From positions 124,001 to 188,000 of the forward strand of contig CP019169.1 in NCBI GenBank assembly GCA_001953215.1: a stretch of 64,000 nt of DNA, written 5' to 3'. The position numbers and the translations under genes were made by a program. The first letter of the stretch is position 1, and every line of letters starts with the position of its first letter. This DNA is from Betaproteobacteria bacterium GR16-43. Its GTDB lineage: Bacteria; Pseudomonadota; Gammaproteobacteria; Burkholderiales; Usitatibacteraceae. The notes beneath the pieces were generated by a model. The model saw nothing but the letters and a program-made list of their open reading frames with translations, was not told the origin of the DNA and searched no databases. This document shows, piece after piece, positions 6,712 through 14,355 of this stretch.

Positions 6712-7287
6712 CTACTGCACACACATAAGACGTGTCTCAGTGACGCGAACAAACCCGATCGGTCGCAGCGGCACAGTGGATCCGTTCACGATGATTGTCG
6801 GAAAATTGATACTGAACTGGTCGGCCTTCCCGATCGGAAGCAGCAGCTTCGTTACAAATCGCTCGTCAGGCCCATAGGGCGGCGACAGATGGGCGTACCG
6901 GTCTGTGCCGCTAAGGACTGCGGTCGGCTCAAACATGATGAGCGGAACTTGCAGCGGCTTGGACCCCGAGTGAAACGCCTCGATGGCTATGCCCTTCGAT
7001 TCGACACTTCGACCTACGGAAATGCGAACCTCTGCGCTGCCAAGACGCACCGATTGACCTTTCGGGACACCAAACGAAATCCAGACGGCCGCTCCGCCAG
7101 GCGATTCTTCAGCGGTCACTGATAGCTCGACGCCGTCACGAAGTGGTTTTTCAAAGTAGACGCTGGTGCCACACTCATTCCCCCCGCGCTGCATGGCACT
7201 CTGATCGGCAGGTCGATAGCGAGTCACCGAAGTGCATCCGATGAGCAGGAGCAGCGCAATCGCCATCAAGCCGCGTCGCCAGTTCAT
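6712..7287 (-). CDS. Cassette 14 lipoprotein, 191 aa
   Basis: The N-terminus is a lipoprotein signal: basic residues, a hydrophobic core, and the lipobox LLIGC with the lipidated Cys at about residue 18. There is no Asp at +2, so outer-membrane sorting by Lol is expected. The mature domain (about 170 residues) is predicted beta-rich with at least one further Cys, and no family is recognised. The ATG at 7287 lies three bases after the attC site 15 core and is in frame with the attC ORF. The stop is 11 bp from attC site 14. Confidence 0.74.
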   Translation of the reverse strand: MNWRRGLMAIALLLLIGCTSVTRYRPADQSAMQRGGNECGTSVYFEKPLRDGVELSVTAEESPGGAAVWISFGVPKGQSVRLGSAEVRISVGRSVESKGIAIEAFHSGSKPLQVPLIMFEPTAVLSGTDRYAHLSPPYGPDERFVTKLLLPIGKADQFSINFPTIIVNGSTVPLRPIGFVRVTETRLMCVQ

Positions 7288-7290
7288 GAC

Positions 7291-7386
7291 GCCTAACGAC
7301 CGAGTTGAGCGGCCGGGCGCGATGCCGACTCGCGGAGACACAGCGCGCCTCGATGGTTCACGGTCCGCTCCAACGCGTTGTTAGCT
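7291..7386 (-). repeat. attC site 15 (96 bp)
   Basis: R'' at 7380-7386 and R' core GTTAGGC at 7291-7297 (minus). It closes the first cassette of the array, 7381-7740. Confidence 0.92.
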
Positions 7387-7740
7387 CTCAATTGCTGCAT
7401 AGGCGTCCAACACTTGTCCACGCAATTCCCTTGGCAAGAGTTCGTACTCTGCAGCGCGCGACTTCTTCTTTTCCTGTACGTCGGTGGCCGTGTCCGTGCC
7501 GGCTTTGACATTCGCCAAAACGAGCATCGTGCAGATGAAAAACTCGCGCTCGCGCCCTGCTTGAAGGTGATGCGAGCCGAGTTCGACTACCTCATACGGA
7601 AACCACTCTTGATTGGGGCCGAGAATGCCATGTTGCATAGAACATAAGGAACGTAGAGCCTCAAGGTGACGCTCCTTGTCCTGCCCATAGTCCAACGTTG
7701 CGATGAATCTAAGTTCCTCTTCGGTAGCGTTTGCAAACAT
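7381..7740 (-). CDS. Cassette 15 (first in array) hypothetical protein, 119 aa
   Basis: This is a soluble, helical, acidic protein with no signal peptide, no membrane helix and no recognised family. The N-terminal half carries EEELRFIATLDYG and a repeated Leu/Glu/Arg heptad-like pattern, and the C-terminal part is Lys/Arg then Glu-rich. The ATG at 7740 lies 12 bases after the GTTAGCT core of the atypical site at 7753-7810. The TAA is provided by R'' of attC site 15. As the promoter-proximal cassette it would be the best expressed if transcription enters from addA. Confidence 0.68.
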   Translation of the reverse strand: MFANATEEELRFIATLDYGQDKERHLEALRSLCSMQHGILGPNQEWFPYEVVELGSHHLQAGREREFFICTMLVLANVKAGTDTATDVQEKKKSRAAEYELLPRELRGQVLDAYAAIES

Positions 7741-7752
7741 CGGGCAATTGAG

Positions 7753-7810
7753 AGCTAACGAGATATGGACAGACGAATCGCCGTGTTATCGCAATTCCTG
7801 TCCGTTAAAA
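7753..7810 (-). repeat. Atypical 58-bp attC-like hairpin at the array's start
   Basis: On the minus strand the site runs from TTTTAAC (7804-7810) to GTTAGCT (7753-7759). TAACG pairs with CGTTA, GGACAG with CTGTCC, and GAATTGC with GCGATTC (one wobble), around a nine-base loop. Two unpaired bases and a seven-base spacer lie on one side only. This matches the imperfect-hairpin architecture and usual minimal length of attC, but the sequence is unrelated to the fifteen 96-bp copies. An attI site would not be expected to fold this way. Confidence 0.6.
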
Positions 7811-7890
7811 AATTGTTTGATGTGTTGTAACTCATTGGCGGCCCAACCCAAATTCATCTTCACCCATGTTAAAACGAATCGGGAAATACA
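7811..7890. other. Spacer between array and addA, no integrase
   Basis: This is 80 bp of AT-richer DNA. I see no integrase fragment, no convincing promoter and no strong terminator. There is only a run of six T on the minus strand at the edge of the hairpin site, without a GC-rich stem before it. Confidence 0.6.
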
Positions 7891-10800
7891 TCACCCTCCC
7901 GAATCCCACTCCCGCCACCCCTTGACCAGCGGGAAATAGAGTCCAAGCGAACCCGGCGCTCCACCGAAAGCGGGTACGTACCGAGTCATCTGCTCCGTGT
8001 ACCGGACCCGCTCGCTATCGAGGAAACCCTCGAGGTCACTGCCTTCGTGCGACGACGTCTTGTAGTCGACGATCCACGCGCGCCCACCGGTGGTGAAGAT
8101 GCGGTCGATCACGAGCAGCCTTACGCCATCGGGCCCCGGCACGCGGATGCGGTATTCACTCCGCGCATCCGGATGATCTCCAAGCACCCACCGGCCGCGT
8201 TCATCCGTGATCGCGCCACGCAGTACGTCGAGCACGCGTTCGGCGTTGGTCGCGCGCTCACTCTGCGGAATACCCACTCGCGCCAGTTCGCGCTCCACTC
8301 TCGAGGAAAGCGAAGCAATGCGCGGCGCATTCCACCTCGCGAGCCCCTCGGCCGCGATGCGCTGGAGCCATCGGTGCGCGATCGTCCCCACATGCCGCCG
8401 CGCCGGATCGACCCACGAGTATTCGATCTCGCCCATCTTCTCTCGCGGAACGGTACGCGCAGGGCACGCAGGCTCCGGCACGTCGACCTTGATCTTCTCG
8501 GGATCGAGGCGCCGCAGGTCGGTGTGGATGCGCTGCTTCTCGGGGACGGGATCGGGCGTATCGATGAAGAGCGGGATCGCGGCGTCGAAGTCCTCGCGGG
8601 CCGCGGACCACGCCTTGCCGAGCAGCGTCGTGGTCGGCGCCGGCCTCACCTTGCCCTCGCCGTCTTTCACCACCAGGCGCGCATAGCCCATGAGGTGCAG
8701 GCGTTTCGCGGCGCGCGTGACGGCGACGTAGAGCAATCGTTCCAGTTCGCGCTGGGAAGCGGCCTTGTCGAGCCCGCGCAGGTAGTCGTACGCCGGTTCG
8801 CCATCCTCGCGCGCGGCGCGGATCGGCGCCATCAGCATGTTTCCGCCGGGGCGCGCCTTCCACGCGAAGAGCGGCCGGTCCGAAATGCGCGGGACGCGGT
8901 CCAATCCCGGCACGATCACCGTGTCGAACTCGAGCCCCTTCGCCTTGTGGATCGTCATGATCTGCACACGCGCGTCGCCAGCCGTGTCCGGCGCCGCGTA
9001 GAGCGTCTCGAGGTGCGCCTTCAGCACCGTGGGGTCCGGCAGCTCGCCCGCCTCCTCGAGTTCGTCCAACTGGTCGAAGAAGGTCTCCGCATCGTCGAGG
9101 TCGCCTTCGGTGCCCGCGCACGCCGGCCCTCCGAGGGCGAGCCACGCCGACTCCACTCGTTCGCGCAACGTGCCCCGGAGGCGATTCACGACGTAGGGCG
9201 AGAGCGTGGCACTGATGCGTTCGAGTCGCACCCGTCCATCGGGCGTGAGCGCGGCCAAGCGCGTCGCATCGTGCATGAGCTCCCACACGGTGCGCCGCCC
9301 GCCCTCGCGCGACGAGGGCTCCGAACCGATGAGCGCGAGGAGATCGGCCAGCGTCATGCCGCACCACGGAGCGCGCAGCAGACCCAGCCATGCGATGCGA
9401 TCGGCGGGGTGCGACAACGCGCGCGTGACGGCGAGCAAGTCCTGGATCACTTGCTTGCCCTCGAGCGGTTCAATGTCCACCGCGCGGAAGCGCACCTTCC
9501 CCTTGCGCAGCGCCACCACGATCTTGTCGAGGTGCGTGCGTGCGCGAACGAGGATCGCGATCGATTGCTCCGCGTCCTCCGCGAGCGCCGCTTCCACGAT
9601 CTCGACCACGCGCTGCGCCTCGCGGTCGTGCGCGAGCGATTGGTCGGTGCCGAGAAACGGATGCCACACCACCGCGGGCTGCGGCTCCGTGGGATGGTGC
9701 GGGCTCGACTCCGCATACTCGACCGCTCCCTCGTCGGTGTCCTCCCCGCCCCGCAGGATGTTGGGGAAGTGCCGGTTCACCCACTCGACGATGCCGGCAC
9801 GCGAACGGAAGTTGGTGCGGATGCGCACATCGTCCAGCGCCACCTGCGGCAGGCCCTCGCGGCGTGCTCGCAGGAAGAGTGCGACGTCGGCCTCGCGGAA
9901 TCGGTAGATCGACTGCATCGGGTCGCCCACGAGGAAGACGGTGCGGCCGTCGCCGGGCTCCCATCCCGCGGTGAGGCGATCGAGGAGATCCCACTGCGCG
10001 TGCGAGGTGTCCTGGAACTCGTCGACCAGCAGGTGCTGCACCTTCACGTCGAGCGAGAGCAAGAGGTCCGTCGGCGCATCGGGCGTTCCGAGCGCTCGCA
10101 CCGCGTGTTGCGCGATGCCGGTGAAATCCATCTCGCCGCGTTCGGCGAAGACCTGGCGCAGTTGCTCCGCGGCCACCGGGAGGATCGCCACCATCGAGCC
10201 CAGCGCGGTCCACTGCGCATCCGAGTACGCGGCAGGCGGCATCTGGCGCACGGCGTTGAACGCTTCGCAAAGCCCATCGACCTGGGCGAGATCCTTCAGC
10301 AACGCGAGCATCGCGGCCTTCGGTTGCGGATCGACATTCTTGCCGGCCGGGAAGCCTTCGCGCGTCGTGACCGTGCCCCGGAACTTGGGCTTGCGCGTGT
10401 CCTCGGTCAGCACGAGCTTCGTCAACGCGACCCACAGGTCCGCGCCCTCTTCATCCGCGGTGGGAAGCCGTTCGATGCCTTCGAGGCGCGCAACGGAGGA
10501 GGCGGATCCGAATTGGGCGAGATTCGCGGCGGCGTAGCGGGCTGCATTGACGATCGCCCGCTCGTCGGCGCCGCGCAGGAGTTCGCTCACCCGCTCCAGG
10601 ATGCGCATGCGCTCGACGCAGAACGAGTACTCCAACGTCTCGCGCGCACTGCCGTCGGCGTGGAAGTCACGCACGCGCTGCAGCCACTGGTCGCGTCTGC
10701 CCAGCATGTCTTCCAGCAATTCGCGCACCGTGTTCCATTCGCCGTCCAGGTGGTCGAGCACGCGGGCGACGTCTTGCGCGATCGGATCGTCACTTTCAAC

Positions 10801-11283
10801 GAGGGCCAGTGTGCGTTCGGCCGCTTCACGATAGAGCTCGCGCGCGTCATCGACGATGGCGGGAGGAGCGCCGAGGCCCGAGAGCACCGGCATCTGGCGC
10901 GCGAGCGTGGCGGAGAGCGAGTCGATGGTCTGGATGCGAAGGCGCACCGGATTTTCCAGCACACCCCAGCCGCGTTGCGCGTCGCGCGCGAGTGCATCCC
11001 TCGCGAGCTGCCAGGTGCGCGCCGCGTTCGGATCCTTCGGCTTCTCGCCGGCCGCGCCCTGCAATGCGCCGAGTACACGCTTGCGCATTTCGGCGGCGGC
11101 CTTGCGCGTGAAGGTGATCGCGAAGATCTCCTCCGGGCGCGAGACGGTCGCAAGCAAGCGCAGGTAGCGCTGGATGAGCAGGCCAGTCTTGCCCGAGCCC
11201 GCGGGCGCCTGGACGATCAGCGAGCGTTGCGGATCGAGGGCACGTTCGCGCTCGGCGGCATCGACGACGGGGCGTTCGCTCAT
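7891..11283 (-). CDS. addA: AddA-like UvrD-family helicase-nuclease
   Basis: This 1130-residue superfamily 1A helicase acts with the AddB-like partner in double-strand-break end resection. Visible motifs are Walker A APAGSGKT (about residues 25-32), motif II VDEFQDTS, motif III region VGDPMQSIYRF, motif IV TNFRSR, and motif V/VI THKAKGLEF-type and VAVTRAAKRL. The C-terminal domain contains IVDYKTSS, the catalytic Asp-Tyr-Lys of a PD-(D/E)XK (RecB-type) nuclease. The ATG at 11283 overlaps the addB stop (ATGA), so the pair is translationally coupled. No strong terminator follows before the integron array, which is read in the same direction. Confidence 0.93.
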   Translation of the reverse strand: MSERPVVDAAERERALDPQRSLIVQAPAGSGKTGLLIQRYLRLLATVSRPEEIFAITFTRKAAAEMRKRVLGALQGAAGEKPKDPNAARTWQLARDALARDAQRGWGVLENPVRLRIQTIDSLSATLARQMPVLSGLGAPPAIVDDARELYREAAERTLALVESDDPIAQDVARVLDHLDGEWNTVRELLEDMLGRRDQWLQRVRDFHADGSARETLEYSFCVERMRILERVSELLRGADERAIVNAARYAAANLAQFGSASSVARLEGIERLPTADEEGADLWVALTKLVLTEDTRKPKFRGTVTTREGFPAGKNVDPQPKAAMLALLKDLAQVDGLCEAFNAVRQMPPAAYSDAQWTALGSMVAILPVAAEQLRQVFAERGEMDFTGIAQHAVRALGTPDAPTDLLLSLDVKVQHLLVDEFQDTSHAQWDLLDRLTAGWEPGDGRTVFLVGDPMQSIYRFREADVALFLRARREGLPQVALDDVRIRTNFRSRAGIVEWVNRHFPNILRGGEDTDEGAVEYAESSPHHPTEPQPAVVWHPFLGTDQSLAHDREAQRVVEIVEAALAEDAEQSIAILVRARTHLDKIVVALRKGKVRFRAVDIEPLEGKQVIQDLLAVTRALSHPADRIAWLGLLRAPWCGMTLADLLALIGSEPSSREGGRRTVWELMHDATRLAALTPDGRVRLERISATLSPYVVNRLRGTLRERVESAWLALGGPACAGTEGDLDDAETFFDQLDELEEAGELPDPTVLKAHLETLYAAPDTAGDARVQIMTIHKAKGLEFDTVIVPGLDRVPRISDRPLFAWKARPGGNMLMAPIRAAREDGEPAYDYLRGLDKAASQRELERLLYVAVTRAAKRLHLMGYARLVVKDGEGKVRPAPTTTLLGKAWSAAREDFDAAIPLFIDTPDPVPEKQRIHTDLRRLDPEKIKVDVPEPACPARTVPREKMGEIEYSWVDPARRHVGTIAHRWLQRIAAEGLARWNAPRIASLSSRVERELARVGIPQSERATNAERVLDVLRGAITDERGRWVLGDHPDARSEYRIRVPGPDGVRLLVIDRIFTTGGRAWIVDYKTSSHEGSDLEGFLDSERVRYTEQMTRYVPAFGGAPGSLGLYFPLVKGWREWDSGG

Positions 11284-14063
11284 TCCGCCTCCTCGTCGTC
11301 TTTCGGTTCTTCGAAGTCGTCGCCCTCGTCGAGCGCGCCCAGGCGTTCATGCACGCGGCAGAGCGACTTGAGGTCGCAGCGCTCGCAGGTCCGCAGCATC
11401 TGCCTCGGATCCACGCGCGCGTCGCCGCTGGCGAAGTTCAGGCCCAGCGCGTCCACCTCGCGCTGCCAGATCGCGAAGAGCTCGCTCCAGGTCGACGCGA
11501 GCTTGCTCGCCTCGCGGTGCTTCTGCATCGCGGTGACACCGGGGATGCCGGTGTCGGCATCGCGGGCAAGGCCGGCAAAGCCACGATCGCCGGTCTTGAG
11601 GCGCGCGAACGAGACGGCGCGCACCGCGTCATCTCCGGCGGTCAACGCGTACAACGGGAGTTGCGCATCGTCGGGTGGCGTTCCCAGCCAGGAGTTCACG
11701 CTCACACGCCCCGACTTGTAGTCGATGACCGCGAGGCCGCCGTCCTCGAGGCGGTCCATGCGATCGATGCGCCCGTCCAACTGCAGGCCGCCGGCGTAGA
11801 GCCTCATGCTTTCTTCCTGCATCACCACTTCGAAGGGCGTGCGCTCCTTCTCGTACGCGAGCCATTCGATCGCGACTTGCGCCAGGCGCCGCTGCTCCAG
11901 CTCGGCGAACTGCCCGTCGAGGCGGCCGGGACGGTCGTCGCGCACGCGCTCGATCGCGAGGCGCGCGGCCTCGAGCGCCAGCGTACCCAGCTTCGCGTCG
12001 TCCGCCTCCATCAGCGTGGCGTGGTCCTTCAGCGCGGTCCACACGTGGCCCATCATTTCGTGCAGCAGGGTGCCGCGCTCGAGCGGCCCCAGTCCGTGCT
12101 CGGGTCGCTCGAGTTCATGCGCATCCAGGCGGAAGTGCGCGAAGGCGCGGAACGGGCACGCCGCCTGGTCCACGAGGATGCGCGCGCCGCCCTTGACCGC
12201 CGGCTGCGGAACGCCGGGGCCGTTGTCGTCGTGGACGGGCTTCACCTTCGCGTTCCGCCCCGCCTTGAACAACGCACGGCGCAACTGAACGTAGTCGGGA
12301 ATGCCGATCGCGTCGACGGGCGTTTCGACGATCATTGCAACGAGCGGGCTGGGCAGGAGCTCGCGATCGCCATCCGCGCTCGCGCCACTGAAAATGACCT
12401 CGGGCGCGGAGCGCTTCCACGCCTCCGTGATGCGCCGGTCCACTTCGAGCGCCTGTTCCGGGCTCGCCTGCGGAATGCCCGCCTTGCGCTGCAGCGCCGG
12501 CGCGATGAGCGGATGCGGCCGCGAAGAAAGCGGCCACGCATCCTCGGTGAGGCCGCACACCCACAGGTGATCGAAGGCGAGCCCCTGCGACTCGAGCAGG
12601 CCCACGATCTCGACCGGCGCCTGGCCCGACTCCGGCTGGAAGATCGTCTCCGAGCACAGGCGCTGCAGGCGGGAACGCGCTTCCGCGCCGCTCCACACAG
12701 GCGCCACGAGACCCAATGCGGCGAGGTCTCCCACCGCACGCTGCCATTTCTCTTTCGTCTGGTACTCGGCGGAATCCAGCGCGCGCTCGCCGGGAAAGCC
12801 CGCGCCCTCCAGCACGCGCGTGAAGCGGCGTGCCCACTCATGCGGGGCCGCGCGGGAGCTCTCGTGCGTTGCATCGAGCACGCGGTCCAGCAGCGCGATC
12901 AGGCGCGGACACTCCGGGGCACCGCGGCGGCGTACCGCTTGCGAGATGGCCGTGCGCAGGCGCAGGAGATTCAACGAGGCCGGTGCGATCGCACGCAAAG
13001 CCGCATCGAGGCGCGCGCGCTCCGCCAACTCCGCTTCGGCGCCCTCGATGAACGGCGAGCGCAGGATGCGGCTCACGCGGTCGTACTCGACGGGGCCCGA
13101 CGCGAGATCCAGCAAGCCGAGCGCGGCATCGACCAGCGGACGGGCATCGAGCGACTCCCCGAGCGAGAAGTCGAAGAGCGCCGCGCCCTGGCCGCCCGGC
13201 ATCGCGCTCGGCGCCAGCGTCCGCGCGAAGATGCGTGCGGCTTCCTTGCGGCGTTGCGCGAGGTCGGGCACGACGATGCCAATGCGCGGCACGCGGCCAT
13301 CGCGTCCAGCCTCGAGCCTCGATCGCGCCCATCGCGCCGCATGCTCGAGCTCCCCGTGAGGCGACTCGAGGACGAGGCGCGCGATGCGACTGTCATCGCG
13401 GGTCACGCCTTCGAGGGGGTCGCACTCGAAGACGGAGATCCCCGCCCGCTCGCACGCGCCGAGGAAATCGACTTGCTGCGGCGTGGGTTGATCGAACGCA
13501 TACAGGACCAGCGCCGCGGGCTTCGCGATCTCGTCGGAGGCGAGCCCGCCCGCCACCAGCGCCGGAAGCCGTGCGGCGTCGATGAGATTGTCGCGAGCGG
13601 TGCGGCGCACGTACTGCCCCGCCCAGGCGACGAAGGCCGCGGCATCCTCGCTGCCCGCCTCGTCGCGCAGCGCATTTTCGATGCGCCATTGATGCGCCAG
13701 CGACCACGCGTCGGCGGCCAGCGTGGCCGTCGACGCCACGGAGAGCAGCGCCTCCTGCCATTCGCTCGCCCGGATCACTTCCTCCCAGAGGATGCGCGCC
13801 GCGAGGTCCGTGAGGAGCGTGGGCAGCCCGGCGCCGGAATCCGAATAGAGGGCTTCCTCGTGGCGCCGCTGCACGAAGATCGAGAACGGGACGATGTCCG
13901 GGGCCTCCCACGACGCGCGCCCGGCGGCGAGCTGGATCGCATCCACCTCGGCCTCGAGCGCCCGTGCGAGGCGCAGGTTGGGCGTGAGGACGGTCAGGCG
14001 CTCCGCATGGCCGCGAGCGAGCCGCTCGAACAGGGCCGCGCGGGAGATTCCGGGGAAAGGCAT
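11280..14063 (-). CDS. addB: AddB-like PD-(D/E)XK nuclease (TIGR03623 type)
   Basis: This 927-residue partner of AddA has a degenerate helicase-like N-terminal region (TVLTPNLRLARALE at about residues 22-35) and a C-terminal nuclease domain with VIDYKSGR. Cys residues near the end (CERCDLKSLC, about residues 897-906) and one likely upstream Cys fit the iron-sulfur staple of AddB nucleases. The annotated homologs I know are called probable DNA repair protein, TIGR03623. I chose the ATG at 14063 because the 21 residues upstream are low complexity and overlap the promoter region of the divergent gene. It is first in the addBA operon. Confidence 0.9.
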   Translation of the reverse strand: MPFPGISRAALFERLARGHAERLTVLTPNLRLARALEAEVDAIQLAAGRASWEAPDIVPFSIFVQRRHEEALYSDSGAGLPTLLTDLAARILWEEVIRASEWQEALLSVASTATLAADAWSLAHQWRIENALRDEAGSEDAAAFVAWAGQYVRRTARDNLIDAARLPALVAGGLASDEIAKPAALVLYAFDQPTPQQVDFLGACERAGISVFECDPLEGVTRDDSRIARLVLESPHGELEHAARWARSRLEAGRDGRVPRIGIVVPDLAQRRKEAARIFARTLAPSAMPGGQGAALFDFSLGESLDARPLVDAALGLLDLASGPVEYDRVSRILRSPFIEGAEAELAERARLDAALRAIAPASLNLLRLRTAISQAVRRRGAPECPRLIALLDRVLDATHESSRAAPHEWARRFTRVLEGAGFPGERALDSAEYQTKEKWQRAVGDLAALGLVAPVWSGAEARSRLQRLCSETIFQPESGQAPVEIVGLLESQGLAFDHLWVCGLTEDAWPLSSRPHPLIAPALQRKAGIPQASPEQALEVDRRITEAWKRSAPEVIFSGASADGDRELLPSPLVAMIVETPVDAIGIPDYVQLRRALFKAGRNAKVKPVHDDNGPGVPQPAVKGGARILVDQAACPFRAFAHFRLDAHELERPEHGLGPLERGTLLHEMMGHVWTALKDHATLMEADDAKLGTLALEAARLAIERVRDDRPGRLDGQFAELEQRRLAQVAIEWLAYEKERTPFEVVMQEESMRLYAGGLQLDGRIDRMDRLEDGGLAVIDYKSGRVSVNSWLGTPPDDAQLPLYALTAGDDAVRAVSFARLKTGDRGFAGLARDADTGIPGVTAMQKHREASKLASTWSELFAIWQREVDALGLNFASGDARVDPRQMLRTCERCDLKSLCRVHERLGALDEGDDFEEPKDDEEAE

Positions 14064-14179
14064 CACCGAATCATAGCCGCCGTAGGCGGAATCCGACGCG
14101 AGAATCCGGCGCCCGCCTCGGGGCAACGGACCGCCAAATCGCGATACTCACCGCATCGATGGTTCCACTGGAGAAAGAC

Positions 14180-14320
14180 ATGTATCGCCGCGACGGATTT
14201 GCCGCCATTGCCTACCTGGCCGTGCTGGTCGCCGCGACGTTCTGCCTGGGCGTGCTGATCGCGGACGAAGGTACCGCCGGCCCCCTCGCCTACGCCGCCG
14301 CCATGAGCCTGAACCCGTAA
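14180..14320 (+). CDS. Small single-pass membrane protein, 46 aa
   Basis: This short ORF begins at an ATG preceded by a good Shine-Dalgarno sequence (GGAGAAA, about five bases away). It encodes a basic N-terminus (MYRRDG), one hydrophobic helix (about residues 8-28) and a short Ala-rich tail ending at TAA TAA. It lies 35 bp before the cytochrome bd genes in the same direction. Small helical subunits such as CydX/CbdX accompany bd oxidases, but they normally follow cydB and have a different sequence. A link with the oxidase is therefore suggested by position only. Confidence 0.55.
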   Translation: MYRRDGFAAIAYLAVLVAATFCLGVLIADEGTAGPLAYAAAMSLNP

Positions 14321-14355
14321 TAACGGGAGCGGTTTGAAGCGCCTATCATGGGCGC

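Larger units (their letters stand above)
1..7810 (-). mobile_element. Integron gene-cassette array without a visible integrase
   Basis: Fifteen 96-bp repeats alternate with fifteen single ORFs, all on the minus strand. On that strand each repeat starts with a CTAACAAC-type box (R''), ends with a GTTRRRY-like core (R'), and has inner arms GTTGGAGCGG and CCGCTCAAC that pair with one unpaired G. These are the diagnostic features of integron attC recombination sites. Gene stops lie in or just beside R'', and gene starts lie just after R'. The integrase should sit at the high-coordinate end next to attI, but only about 80 bp separates the last site from the stop codon of addA. The array therefore looks like a cluster of attC sites lacking an integrase, or an integron that lost it. 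It continues past position 1. Confidence 0.93.

Noticed and set aside
1-7810. CRISPR array
   Set aside because: The repeats are 96 bp with imperfect hairpins, spacing varies from about 250 to 740 bp, and ORFs fill the gaps.
7753-7810. attI site of the integron
   Set aside because: The sequence folds as a full imperfect hairpin with two arm pairs, which fits attC rather than the non-palindromic attI, and no integrase is adjacent.
7703-7939. A small plus-strand ORF that could be an integrase remnant
   Set aside because: It shows no tyrosine-recombinase motif and overlaps the first cassette and the hairpin site in the opposite sense.
8047-11721. A 1224-residue plus-strand ORF opposite addA
   Set aside because: It is a shadow: Arg/His-rich, no motifs, with the AddA helicase motifs clear on the other strand.
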